From Roseiarcus sp963770035 (GTDB taxonomy: Bacteria; Pseudomonadota; Alphaproteobacteria; Rhizobiales; Beijerinckiaceae), in NCBI GenBank assembly GCA_963770035.1, contig CAVYON010000038.1, forward strand, positions 248,001-312,000: 64,000 nucleotides of DNA, read 5' to 3'. A program made the position numbers and the translations under genes. This document shows positions 52,725 through 61,183 of the stretch, in pieces; positions within the stretch are counted from its first letter, which is position 1, and every line of letters starts with the position of its first letter. The notes beneath the pieces are model-generated. The model had not been told where the DNA came from, searched no databases, and worked only from the letters and a program-made list of their open reading frames with translations.

Positions 52725-53083
52725 CGGAGGCTCCTGCTCACGTGTTGGAGAACCGTCAGGATACCCGATCTCGCGGCCGCCAACCCCCATAGCATCTTGA
52801 CCCTGGGCTTGACCCGGGCGCGATCCGCGGCCACGTCGCCTGCAGCTTTCTCGCGCTCGTTCTGAAGAAGGCGTTCGAGGACCGCCTCGCCGCCGCCGAC
52901 AAGGGCGCCAAGGCCTCCTGGCCGGCCGTCATCGCCGATCTCAACTCGCTCACCGAGACCGAGGTCGACCAGGACGGCAAGCGCTTCCTCCTGCGCTCGT
53001 CGCCACGCCCCGGCGCCAGCCTCGCTCTCTCCGCCCTCGGCGTCGCCCTGCCGCCGACGCTCCGCCAGATCGCCGACGCCTGA

Positions 53084-53464
53084 TTTACGCAGCGGTTTAG
53101 TTTTGTAGTGCCACGCCCGCCCCGCAGCGCGATTCTACCCGCGCGATCAATAACTTGATAAAACGTACTGTCGAACATCAGCTTGAGGGACTCGCGACTA
53201 TCGGTCACTACTACGGCATGTGATCCCCGACTTCGGGCACCGCAGGGCGCCGCGGGGGGGAGCCGCGCACGGGGCCGCTCAGGACGGCCTCTCCATCGTC
53301 AGGCTGTATGGGGGTAGCGCCCACCTCACGAAGGCCGTCAGCGGCGATACCGCCACGGGAAACGAGCGGGCCTAAAGCCATGGGCTTTAGGCGCTTTGCC
53401 GCCGCGCCTTCGCACCGCGACGAATTGCCCCTGATCTTGGCTCAACCGCGTAAGGAGTAAGGAT
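53084..53464. other. Non-coding stretch with a strong hairpin
   Basis: Follows the IS1634 D stop. A perfect 10-bp stem with a 3-base loop, GCCTAAAGCC-ATG-GGCTTTAGGC, lies at 53370-53392 without a T-run. The preceding 150 bp (from about 53215) look like the non-coding tail of an IS200/IS605-type element, whose ends carry such hairpins, but no tnpA or tnpB is present. A GGAG ribosome-binding site at 53453 belongs to the next gene. Confidence 0.4.
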
Positions 53465-53605
53465 ATGGCCGTCGAGGGTGAGGCCCTGGGACTCGTCGAA
53501 ACCGTCGGGCTCGTTGCGGCGATCGAGGCGGCGGACGCGATGGTGAAGGCGGCCAACGTCGAAATCGCGCGTCGGCGCGTTGGCCAGCGGTCACAGAGAT
53601 TTTAG
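53465..53605 (+). pseudogene. Bacterial microcompartment (BMC) shell protein, 5' fragment
   Basis: 46 codons with a good AAGGAG ribosome-binding site. Residues 1-34 (MAVEGEALGLVETVGLVAAI, then EAADAMVKAANVEI) match the N-terminus of hexameric BMC-domain shell proteins (PduA/EutM/CcmK/CsoS1 type). After residue 34 the sequence departs from the family and stops at 53605, so about 55 residues of the domain are missing. The IS at 53628 lies 22 bp further on and is not the direct cause of the break. No other compartment gene is in the window. Confidence 0.7.
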
Positions 53606-53627
53606 GAATTTCAATAATATAAATGTT

Positions 53628-55131
53628 GAGGCAGTTGCAAAATTGGGAGTTCGGCCAGAGTTTTCGAATTTTCGGGTGATTTTTCGACGGTTGCGAACCG
53701 CTGGCGGCCGGTTTCTGGTATGCTGATTCTGCTAGGAACAACAAGCAGATGCCAGGAGCCGCCGACGATGTCGCTGCGGGAGAGCCTATCCTCGTACTGG
53801 GAGAAGTTTCAAGGGGAACTTTTCCCTTTTCTCGAAGAAACTGTGGGTTTCCTGACCGGATCGCATCGAGCGCTGGTCACGGTCGTGGATATGACGCGGC
53901 TCGAGGCTTTCGTCCCGCACTGGCATGGACTTCCCGGGCGCCCGTTGGCCGAGCGGGCGGCGTTGGCGAGAGCCTTCGTGGCCAAGGCGGTTTTCAATTT
54001 GCCGACCACGCGAATGCTGATCGAACGCGTCCAGGCCGACAAAACGCTTCGGCGTCTGTGCGGTTGGTCGCGTCCGTCCGAGGTTCCCAGCGAATCGACA
54101 TTCTCGCGCGCCTTCGCCGAATTCGCCCAGAGCGAACTGCCCTCGCGTGTGCACGAGGCCTTGATCCGGCAGACCCACGCCGACCGGTTGGTTGGTCACA
54201 TCGCGCGCGATTCGACCGCGATCGAAGGCCATGAAAAGCCGCGACGCGCCGAACAGCCCGAACCGACCGCGCCGAAGCCGGCGCCCCGCAAACGCGGGCG
54301 TCCGCGCAAGGGCGAGGAACCCCCGCCCAAACCGCCCACGCGCCTGGAACGCCAAGCCGGCATGACCCTGAGCCAAATGCTCGCCGATCTGCCCCGGCCT
54401 TGTGACGTCGGCGTCAAGCGCAACGCCAAAGGACATCAAGAGACATGGATCGGCTATAAGCTGCACGTGGATACGGCCGACGGCGACATTCCCGTCAGTT
54501 GCGTTCTCACCTCGGCTTCCGTCCATGACAGTCAGGTCGCCATCCCGCTGGCTACGATGACGGCGGAACGCCTGGTCAATCTCTACGATCTCATGGACAG
54601 CGCCTACGACGCGGCCGAGATCGAGGCGCACAGCCGCGCGCTCGGCCACGTGCCGATCATCGATGCCAATCCGCGCCGTGACGCCGCCCTCAAACAAGAA
54701 TTGGCGCGAGAGCAGAGGCGTCAGGCGCTGGCGGGCCATCGCATGGCCGAGGACATCCGTTACAACGAACGCAGCAGCGCCGAACGGGTCAACGCCAACC
54801 TCAAAGACAATCACGGCGGTCGAACCGTCCAGGTGCGCGGCCCCACGAAAGTGATGTGTCATCTGATGTTCGGCATTCTGGTCGTCACGGTGACCCAAAT
54901 CATCCGTCTCATCGCATAGCGATCGCGATCGTACGCAACATAGAGAGCCCGTAGCCTCCCAAAATATCGGCAGCTCGGCGAGCTATTGCCCGCGCGCGCT
55001 CAGAAACGCCGCTCTCGGCACAAATCGACCCAGGCCGCCGCCGCCAAAATCGGCACAGCTCGGAAATCAATCCAAGTTTGCGCTCTTGCGGAAACACAAC
55101 CCAGTGCTCCCAAACATTTTGCAAGTGCCTC
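53628..55131 (+). mobile_element. 1504-bp IS5-like element, copy 1
   Basis: Terminal repeats are GAGGCAGTTGCAAAAT and ATTTTGCAAGTGCCTC (one mismatch), with a 4-bp target duplication TGTT on both sides. Single transposase gene. Copy 2 lies at 58164-59667 in the same orientation with apparently identical sequence, and a third copy starts at 63507 in inverse orientation. Confidence 0.92.
53768..54919 (+). CDS. IS4/IS5-superfamily DDE transposase (copy 1)
   Basis: 383 residues. The N-terminal DUF772-like region (GLPGRPLAERAALARAFVAK) leads to the DDE core with IARDSTAIEGHEKP, GYKLHVDTADGDIPVSCVLT, LMDSAYDAAEI, NPRRDAAL and the terminal ERSSAERVNANLKDNHGG. A P/K/R-rich linker (residues about 165-195) is present. 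Start MSLRESLSSYWE at 53768. The frame is intact. The precise subfamily is not certain. Confidence 0.9.
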   Translation: MSLRESLSSYWEKFQGELFPFLEETVGFLTGSHRALVTVVDMTRLEAFVPHWHGLPGRPLAERAALARAFVAKAVFNLPTTRMLIERVQADKTLRRLCGWSRPSEVPSESTFSRAFAEFAQSELPSRVHEALIRQTHADRLVGHIARDSTAIEGHEKPRRAEQPEPTAPKPAPRKRGRPRKGEEPPPKPPTRLERQAGMTLSQMLADLPRPCDVGVKRNAKGHQETWIGYKLHVDTADGDIPVSCVLTSASVHDSQVAIPLATMTAERLVNLYDLMDSAYDAAEIEAHSRALGHVPIIDANPRRDAALKQELAREQRRQALAGHRMAEDIRYNERSSAERVNANLKDNHGGRTVQVRGPTKVMCHLMFGILVVTVTQIIRLIA

Positions 55132-55152
55132 TGTTCGCAGTTTTATCCGGAG

Positions 55153-55229
55153 TGGCGCGCCCGGAGAGGTTCGAACTCCCAACCCTCGGTTCCGAAGACC
55201 GATGCTCTATCCAGTTGAGCTACGGGCGC
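55153..55229 (-). tRNA. tRNA-Arg (anticodon TCG)
   Basis: Full cloverleaf on the minus strand: acceptor GCGCCCG/CGGGCGC, D arm TAGCTCAACTGGATAGAGC, anticodon stem TCGGT/ACCGA with loop CTTCGGA, T arm with GTTCGAAC, and an encoded CCA at 55155-55153. It lies 21 bp beyond the right end of IS copy 1, so the IS inserted just downstream of its 3' end. Confidence 0.95.
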
Positions 55230-55700
55230 CGCTCGCGCTCCTAGCATGAAGCGATGGAACGCCGCCAGCGGTCGCGAAAGGGGCGACGTCCCGAGCGTCT
55301 GCAGGGCATCCGCGGCGGCAGCCGCGAGTTTGCCGCCGGCCTTGGCAAAATCCGACGGCGGAGCGTAGGGATAGCTCGTTCCCTCGTCACGCAGGGCGCG
55401 GTCGATCACGACAAAGTAGGGCGTGGGACCGGCCGGCAGGATCTGGCCCGCCGATGTGAGGCTGACGAGCAGCCTGCATCCGGAGGCGACGAGTTCCTCC
55501 GCCACCAGAACGGCGAACGACGCGCCGACCGCCCGTCCAACGATGCCGACCTCACGGTCGCCGAGCGGGAACACATCGAGATCGGTATGATAGCATGGCC
55601 AAAACGGAAACGGGGAGGCCGCGCCCGTCCGCCGAAGCCGGCGAACGAGATCGCCGTCAGGATCGAGAATGCAGATAGGCGGGACGCTCGCCACAGGCAT
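55230..55700 (-). pseudogene. Nucleoside (purine/uridine-type) phosphorylase, damaged
   Basis: Starts MPVASVPPICILDPDGDLVR at 55700 and contains FWPCYHTDLDVFPLGDREVG, then ELVASGCRLLVSLTSAGQIL and IDRALRDEGTSYPYAPPSDF, as in a family of short phosphorylases. After about residue 125 the sequence degenerates and runs into the tRNA without the expected C-terminal half. An IS1595 element inserted exactly at the start codon: the 8-bp duplication TTCCCTTT includes the T of the ATG complement, separating the gene from its ribosome-binding site. Confidence 0.75.
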
Positions 55701-55707
55701 TCCCTTT

Positions 55708-56741
55708 CCTGATTACGCGGTTGCGTCAGCTTGAGAATGCGTCTAGAACGAAACAAGAACAAGCTGGTCTGCAAGGAGTTCGGCGATGGCGCGCAATCGG
55801 GTCCAATTCCAGAAAGGCCTCAGCGAGGCCGCTTTCGACGAAGCCTACGGAACCGAAGAGCAATGCCATGCGGCGCTCGTCGCATGGCGTTGGCCGGACG
55901 GCTTCGAGTGTCCGGATTGCCGCGGCCGGAAGCATTGCGTCGTCAGGCGCGGAACGCGGCGACTGTTCCAGTGTAACACGTGCCGCAAACAGACGTCCGT
56001 CAGGGCGGGAACGATTTTCGCCTCGAGCAAGCTGCCGCTGCGCCTCTGGTTCAAGACGATCTATCAGATCACGCAATCCAAGGCGGGCGTTTCCAGCCTC
56101 GAATTGGCTCGCCGGCTCGGCGTCACCCAGACGGCGGCGTGGATGATGAAACACAAGCTCGGGCAGGTCATGTTGGAGCGCAACGCGAGCAAGCGATTGA
56201 CGGGAAAGGTCCAGATGGACGACGCTTATATTGGCGGGGCTCATTCCGGCCGGCGCGGGCGTGGGGCCGAGGGCAAGACTCCGTTCGTCGCCGCCGTCGC
56301 CACCACCGACGACGGCAAGCCCGATCAGATCATCCTGCGGCGCGTCAAGGCGTTCAGCAAAGTGGCGATCCGAAACCTTTCCAGCACGGCGATCCTCGCC
56401 GGGGCCGAGGTCGCCTCCGATGGATTGGCCTGTTTCCAAGCCGTCACGGAGGCCGGCTGCGCTCACGTGGCCATCAAAACTGGCAGTGGTCCGAAAGCCG
56501 CAAAGACGCCAGCCTTCAAGTGGGTCAACACCGTGCTCGGCAACATCAAGGCCGCGTTGGTTGGAACATATCGCGCCGTCCAGGAAAAACACGTGTCCCG
56601 CTATCTCGCCGAATTCGAATACCGCTTCAATCGCAGGTATGACCTCAAAGCCATGATCCCGCGCCTCGCCTTCGTCGCGCTGCGCGCCCCGCCAATGCCC
56701 TACCGCCTCCTAAAGATGGCTGACCCAACCGCGTAATCAGG
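55708..56741 (+). mobile_element. IS1595-family element
   Basis: 1034 bp with terminal repeats CCTGATTACGCGGTTGCGTC and a right end GCTGACCCAACCGCGTAATC then AGG, flanked by an 8-bp target duplication TTCCCTTT at 55700-55707 and 56742-56749. A complete, apparently recent insertion. Confidence 0.93.
55786..56736 (+). CDS. IS1595-family transposase
   Basis: 316 residues. The N-terminal zinc ribbon has FECPDCRGRKHC and FQCNTCRKQTSVRAG. The HTH-like LARRLGVTQTAAWMMKHKLG is followed by the DDE/ISXO2 core with VQMDDAYIGGAHSGRRGRG, a VASDGLACFQAV aspartate segment and FEYRFNRRYDL. Intact. Confidence 0.93.
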   Translation: MARNRVQFQKGLSEAAFDEAYGTEEQCHAALVAWRWPDGFECPDCRGRKHCVVRRGTRRLFQCNTCRKQTSVRAGTIFASSKLPLRLWFKTIYQITQSKAGVSSLELARRLGVTQTAAWMMKHKLGQVMLERNASKRLTGKVQMDDAYIGGAHSGRRGRGAEGKTPFVAAVATTDDGKPDQIILRRVKAFSKVAIRNLSSTAILAGAEVASDGLACFQAVTEAGCAHVAIKTGSGPKAAKTPAFKWVNTVLGNIKAALVGTYRAVQEKHVSRYLAEFEYRFNRRYDLKAMIPRLAFVALRAPPMPYRLLKMADPTA

Positions 56742-56749
56742 TTCCCTTT

Positions 56750-57027
56750 TGTCTCCGCGCTTCCCGCGAGAGACTAGGGGATGCACACATCTTTTAGCTG
56801 GCGTGTGCCGCTCAACGGCGGTTGGCGTTCCCGCCCCCCACAGCCCGTCAAGAGACGGGCGTCCTTTCGGACGCCCTATGGTGCGGGACAGGGTGGGGGG
56901 TCGCGCCGACCTCTCATTGCGGGGAAATGGCGCCAAGTTTTTCGAAGTTCGGCGCGACCCCCCTCCTCCCCCGGATCAGGTCCTGGCTGTGACCCGGGGG
57001 CTTCCCCCACAAGGCAGGGGAATTGCG
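56750..57027. other. Non-coding stretch with two strong hairpins
   Basis: No gene seen. GGGCGTCC-TTTC-GGACGCCC lies at 56857-56876. A perfect 15-bp inverted repeat, GGGGGGTCGCGCCGA (56895-56909) and its complement (56949-56963), encloses 39 bases. Neither has a T-run. They may be ends of an older element or a structured RNA. Confidence 0.45.
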
Positions 57028-58163
57028 GTTGAGTAGGGGTGCGATCCAAAGTGATGCAATCAGGCGGTGCGGCGGAGTGATTTCGGGTCGTTGTCATTGG
57101 CGACAGCGGAGCTGGGTTGGGCGAGGGCTTTCCAGTAGGCGTCCCAGTCGCCGTTGATTCGATTTATCCGCAAGGCAAGCATGTGTTCGGCATGTTCGAC
57201 GCGCCACCAGGCGCCCGGCCGCTTGAGGCGTTGTTGGGCGATGTAGCGATGAGCGCTTTCGATCTCGCCCGAGCCGATTGGCAGCCCGTCGGCCAAGGCC
57301 TGGCGATAGTTCAATTGGCCGACGCGGGCGCCGAGGTAGCGATGGCAGGTTCGCACGGGCGCACGCTCGTCATCGACCTCGGGGGGCTCGCAATGTCCGG
57401 CGAGCGCCCGCAGGACGGCGTCGAGACGGCCGCCTTTGAGCGCCTCCTTCTGCGTCTCCATCCAGGCGCTGCGCGCGGCCGGGTCGGGCGCGATCGCCGC
57501 CGAGGCGGCGCCCAGGTATTCGCAGACATGATAGAAATCAATCAGGTAGCAGCCCTGATCACCGAACTGCGCCTCGACTTGGCCGACGATCCAGGGCGCG
57601 CCGTCGCCGACCGCGTGAACCCGGGAGTTCGCCCCGAAGCCGGCGCGAACCGCGCACGAAAGCAACTGACGCCCGGCCTCTTCGACCCCGCCCTCGATCG
57701 AGCCCGCATAAACCGGCGTGCAGTTCCCTTGCGCGTGCGCCAGCGACAGCTTCGCCTCCCGCCAGGACAGCGTCTTGCCCTTGCGCTTGTCTTTCCCCTC
57801 GCTGCTCGGCTCGACGATCGGAGCCATGCCGCCGTCCGTTTCGACGACGATCGGTTTGCGAAGGCCCGGCGCTTCCGGAAACTCCAAATCCCGACACCTG
57901 CTTTCGTGCATCGCCTGGGCGTGGGCGAACGTGATCCGCTGGATCGTGCTCTCGCCAATCGCGAAGCCGTAGTGCTCCTGCAACTTGGCGCGCGCCTGCG
58001 CGAAGGGCTGATCGGCCGCGAAGTCGACGAGGGCGCGCTGCAGCGGCCGCGAACATCCGAGCGGGCTCACCTTCGCCCCGAGCACGAACGGACGCACCCG
58101 TTGCGTCCCGAACCGATATTGCGGCTCCCGGACCTCTATTTCGCCAAATTTCGTATGCCAGCG

Positions 58164-59667
58164 GAGGCAGTTGCAAAATTGGGAGTTCGGCCAGAGTTTT
58201 CGAATTTTCGGGTGATTTTTCGACGGTTGCGAACCGCTGGCGGCCGGTTTCTGGTATGCTGATTCTGCTAGGAACAACAAGCAGATGCCAGGAGCCGCCG
58301 ACGATGTCGCTGCGGGAGAGCCTATCCTCGTACTGGGAGAAGTTTCAAGGGGAACTTTTCCCTTTTCTCGAAGAAACTGTGGGTTTCCTGACCGGATCGC
58401 ATCGAGCGCTGGTCACGGTCGTGGATATGACGCGGCTCGAGGCTTTCGTCCCGCACTGGCATGGACTTCCCGGGCGCCCGTTGGCCGAGCGGGCGGCGTT
58501 GGCGAGAGCCTTCGTGGCCAAGGCGGTTTTCAATTTGCCGACCACGCGAATGCTGATCGAACGCGTCCAGGCCGACAAAACGCTTCGGCGTCTGTGCGGT
58601 TGGTCGCGTCCGTCCGAGGTTCCCAGCGAATCGACATTCTCGCGCGCCTTCGCCGAATTCGCCCAGAGCGAACTGCCCTCGCGTGTGCACGAGGCCTTGA
58701 TCCGGCAGACCCACGCCGACCGGTTGGTTGGTCACATCGCGCGCGATTCGACCGCGATCGAAGGCCATGAAAAGCCGCGACGCGCCGAACAGCCCGAACC
58801 GACCGCGCCGAAGCCGGCGCCCCGCAAACGCGGGCGTCCGCGCAAGGGCGAGGAACCCCCGCCCAAACCGCCCACGCGCCTGGAACGCCAAGCCGGCATG
58901 ACCCTGAGCCAAATGCTCGCCGATCTGCCCCGGCCTTGTGACGTCGGCGTCAAGCGCAACGCCAAAGGACATCAAGAGACATGGATCGGCTATAAGCTGC
59001 ACGTGGATACGGCCGACGGCGACATTCCCGTCAGTTGCGTTCTCACCTCGGCTTCCGTCCATGACAGTCAGGTCGCCATCCCGCTGGCTACGATGACGGC
59101 GGAACGCCTGGTCAATCTCTACGATCTCATGGACAGCGCCTACGACGCGGCCGAGATCGAGGCGCACAGCCGCGCGCTCGGCCACGTGCCGATCATCGAT
59201 GCCAATCCGCGCCGTGACGCCGCCCTCAAACAAGAATTGGCGCGAGAGCAGAGGCGTCAGGCGCTGGCGGGCCATCGCATGGCCGAGGACATCCGTTACA
59301 ACGAACGCAGCAGCGCCGAACGGGTCAACGCCAACCTCAAAGACAATCACGGCGGTCGAACCGTCCAGGTGCGCGGCCCCACGAAAGTGATGTGTCATCT
59401 GATGTTCGGCATTCTGGTCGTCACGGTGACCCAAATCATCCGTCTCATCGCATAGCGATCGCGATCGTACGCAACATAGAGAGCCCGTAGCCTCCCAAAA
59501 TATCGGCAGCTCGGCGAGCTATTGCCCGCGCGCGCTCAGAAACGCCGCTCTCGGCACAAATCGACCCAGGCCGCCGCCGCCAAAATCGGCACAGCTCGGA
59601 AATCAATCCAAGTTTGCGCTCTTGCGGAAACACAACCCAGTGCTCCCAAACATTTTGCAAGTGCCTC
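58164..59667 (+). mobile_element. 1504-bp IS5-like element, copy 2
   Basis: Same length, ends and sequence as copy 1 by eye, with its own 4-bp duplication AGCG (58160-58163 and 59668-59671). It is inserted in the ISKra4 transposase gene. Confidence 0.93.
58304..59455 (+). CDS. IS4/IS5-superfamily DDE transposase (copy 2)
   Basis: 383 residues, translated sequence identical to copy 1 (53768-54919) in every frame compared, so the DNA is essentially unchanged since duplication. Same motifs (ARDSTAIEGHEKP, LMDSAYDAAEI, ERSSAERVNANLKDNHGG). Intact. Confidence 0.92.
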   Translation: MSLRESLSSYWEKFQGELFPFLEETVGFLTGSHRALVTVVDMTRLEAFVPHWHGLPGRPLAERAALARAFVAKAVFNLPTTRMLIERVQADKTLRRLCGWSRPSEVPSESTFSRAFAEFAQSELPSRVHEALIRQTHADRLVGHIARDSTAIEGHEKPRRAEQPEPTAPKPAPRKRGRPRKGEEPPPKPPTRLERQAGMTLSQMLADLPRPCDVGVKRNAKGHQETWIGYKLHVDTADGDIPVSCVLTSASVHDSQVAIPLATMTAERLVNLYDLMDSAYDAAEIEAHSRALGHVPIIDANPRRDAALKQELAREQRRQALAGHRMAEDIRYNERSSAERVNANLKDNHGGRTVQVRGPTKVMCHLMFGILVVTVTQIIRLIA

Positions 59668-60009
59668 AGCGGAGTTTTTTTCGCCTTGGCGATGCATCCG
59701 AGGGCGTTGGCGAATCTCCCGCTCCGTCGCCTCGACCCGGTTCTCCGCCCAACTCTTCAGCGCCTCACGCCCCAAAAGACGCATCTCATCCACGATGCGC
59801 TCTTCCGCAGCGTCGGCTTCCTTCAATTCGCCATCGGCGCCTTCGATCGCCGCCACGATCGACGACACCCGCTTGCGGAGCTCCGGATGCGCCCGCAACG
59901 CCGCAACCAGCCCCTCATCGCTCAACTCCCCGACCGCCATCCGTCGCCTCCTGCCAAATCACTCAACCCAACCTACCCTGCATCGGTTTGAATCGCACCC
60001 GTTGAGTAG

Positions 60010-61183
60010 AGGGCTGTTGCGCTTGAAGGAGAAGTTGATTCTGAAGGGGCTTCCTGATTCGAAGGGAGCCCGTATTGCAAGCGCTGATCGCCATTTTTCG
60101 CGAGGTCCACGATCCGCGCGACTTCAACGCACGCCACGATCTGGCGGTGATGCTGTTCGTTGCTCTCGCGGCGACTTTGTGCGGGGCCAAGACCTGCGTC
60201 GGCATTGCCGATTTCGCCGCCGCCAACGAGGCCGAGTTGGCGCAGATCGTCGACCTGCCGCACGGCGCGCCGAGCCACGACAGCTTCAGTCGCCTGTTCC
60301 GTCTGCTCGATCCCGCAGAGATGACCGAAGCGTTCGCCCGGTTTCAGACGGCGTTGCGCGCCGAACTCGGGCTTCCTCCGGCCAAGGGCGTCGTGGCTGT
60401 CGACGGCAAGAGCTTGCGGCGCGGCTACGAGCGCGGCCGCTCCTTCATGCCGCCGCTGATGATCAGCGTCTGGGACGCCGAGACGCGCCTGTCGCTGGCG
60501 AGCCGCCATGCGCCGGGCGGCGACGAGGTGGCGGCGACCCTGGCGGCCTTGAAAGCGGTGACCTTGAAAGGTTGCGTCGTCACCGCCGACGCCTTGCATT
60601 GCCATCCGCGCATGGCCAGTCAGATCCGCGCCCAAGGGGGCCACTACGCGTTGAAGCTGAAGGCCAACCACGGGCCGCTGTTCGCTTGCGCCTTGAAGGC
60701 TTTCGCCGCCGCGGACGCAAAAGGCGAACTTCCCTCCTACGAGAAGGCGGAGAAGGGACACGATCGCTGGGAGCGGCGCCGCGCCTGCGTGATCGCCGCG
60801 CCGTCGGACGCCCCGGCCTTTCCCGGTCTGGCGGCGCTCGGGCGCATCGAATCCGAGCGGCGGCAGGGCGACCGCAAGACCGTTCGCTGGGTGCACTATG
60901 TCGCGCTGTCCAAGAAGATCTCTCCCAGGCGGACGCTGGAAGTCAATCGAACGCACTGGAGCGTCGAAAATCACCTGCACTGGCCGCTCGACGTCGTCTT
61001 CCACGAAGACGATGCCCGAACCCGCAAGGACTATGGCCCACAGAATCTCGCCGTGATCCGGCGCATGGCCGCCGACATCTTGGGCTCTCACCCCGACAAC
61101 AGATCCCTTGCCCGCAAGATGATGCTCGCCGCATGGAGCAAAGAATTCTTCTACGAGCTCTTTGCTCACATGCGATAGCCCTG
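60010..61183 (+). mobile_element. ISAs1-family element
   Basis: Left end AGGGCTGTTGCGC (60010) and right end GCGATAGCCCT (to 61183) form an imperfect inverted repeat. The left edge is directly beside the ISKra4 target duplication; the right edge abuts an IS1634 N-terminal fragment. The flanks (GTTGAGTAG and GGGACTCGAT) do not match, so one side has been rearranged. Confidence 0.8.
60075..61178 (+). CDS. ISAs1-family (H-repeat-type) transposase
   Basis: 367 residues from a TTG start (LQALIAIFREVHDPRDFNAR). Family segments are KGVVAVDGKSLRRGYERG, DALHCHPRMASQIRAQGGHY, YALKLKANHGPL and NRTHWSVENHLHWPLDVVFH. Intact frame. The stop lies at the right terminal repeat. Confidence 0.92.
   Translation: MQALIAIFREVHDPRDFNARHDLAVMLFVALAATLCGAKTCVGIADFAAANEAELAQIVDLPHGAPSHDSFSRLFRLLDPAEMTEAFARFQTALRAELGLPPAKGVVAVDGKSLRRGYERGRSFMPPLMISVWDAETRLSLASRHAPGGDEVAATLAALKAVTLKGCVVTADALHCHPRMASQIRAQGGHYALKLKANHGPLFACALKAFAAADAKGELPSYEKAEKGHDRWERRRACVIAAPSDAPAFPGLAALGRIESERRQGDRKTVRWVHYVALSKKISPRRTLEVNRTHWSVENHLHWPLDVVFHEDDARTRKDYGPQNLAVIRRMAADILGSHPDNRSLARKMMLAAWSKEFFYELFAHMR

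Larger units (their letters stand above)
51013..52815 (-). mobile_element. IS110-family element (IS1111-like layout)
   Basis: Inserted in IS1634 transposase D. The interrupted codons (ETRP before, AIRGHV after) place its ends at about 51013 and 52815, where CCCGGGC occurs on both sides. The recombinase gene occupies 51559-52724 on the minus strand. Only about 90 bp precede it, but about 545 bp of non-coding DNA follow it, the layout of the IS1111 subgroup. No target duplication is expected for this family. Confidence 0.8.
50253..53083 (+). pseudogene. IS1634-family transposase D, middle and C-terminal pieces, split by IS110
   Basis: The first piece (50253-51012) runs GGERLGRRGFSKDHRPDLSQ through VVADRGMISAETIAELEARK to RTTKSLLETRP. 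The second (about 52816-53083) resumes AIRGHVACSFLALVLKKAFE and ends ALPPTLRQIADA. The gap is filled by an IS110 element. The N-terminal third is missing here but a matching one lies at 61184-61820. The 5' edge touches the ISAzo13 right end at 50243. Confidence 0.85.
57060..59940 (-). pseudogene. ISKra4-family transposase split by an IS
   Basis: The N-terminal part (59668-59940) starts MAVGELSDEGLVAALRAHPE and ends near RPRMHRQGEKNS. The C-terminal part (57060-58163) continues WHTKFGEIEVREPQYRFGTQ through VVETDGGMAPIVEPSSEGKD and CYLIDFYHVCEYLGAA to the end. The parts are in different frames, and a slippery A-AAA-AAC at 59680-59674 would join them by a -1 shift. The 1504-bp IS lies a few bases downstream of that site. 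Confidence 0.88.
57037..60000 (-). mobile_element. ISKra4-family element, interrupted by IS copy 2
   Basis: Terminal repeats are GGGTGCGATCCAAAGTGATG (left) and the near-complement CATCGGTTTGAATCGCACCC (right), flanked by a 9-bp target duplication GTTGAGTAG at 57028-57036 and 60001-60009. Without the 1504-bp IS and one AGCG duplication the element is 1456 bp. Insertion order is clear: ISKra4 first, the IS5-like copy 2 later. Confidence 0.92.

Noticed and set aside
53465..53605. Idea that the BMC fragment shows a carboxysome for this RuBisCO
   Set aside because: The RuBisCO is red-type with CbbX, and the fragment is 50 kb away, truncated and alone.
53786..54898. 370-residue minus-strand frame opposite the IS5-like transposase, repeated in copy 2
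   Set aside because: Its conservation between copies only reflects identical DNA; the sequence has no family features.
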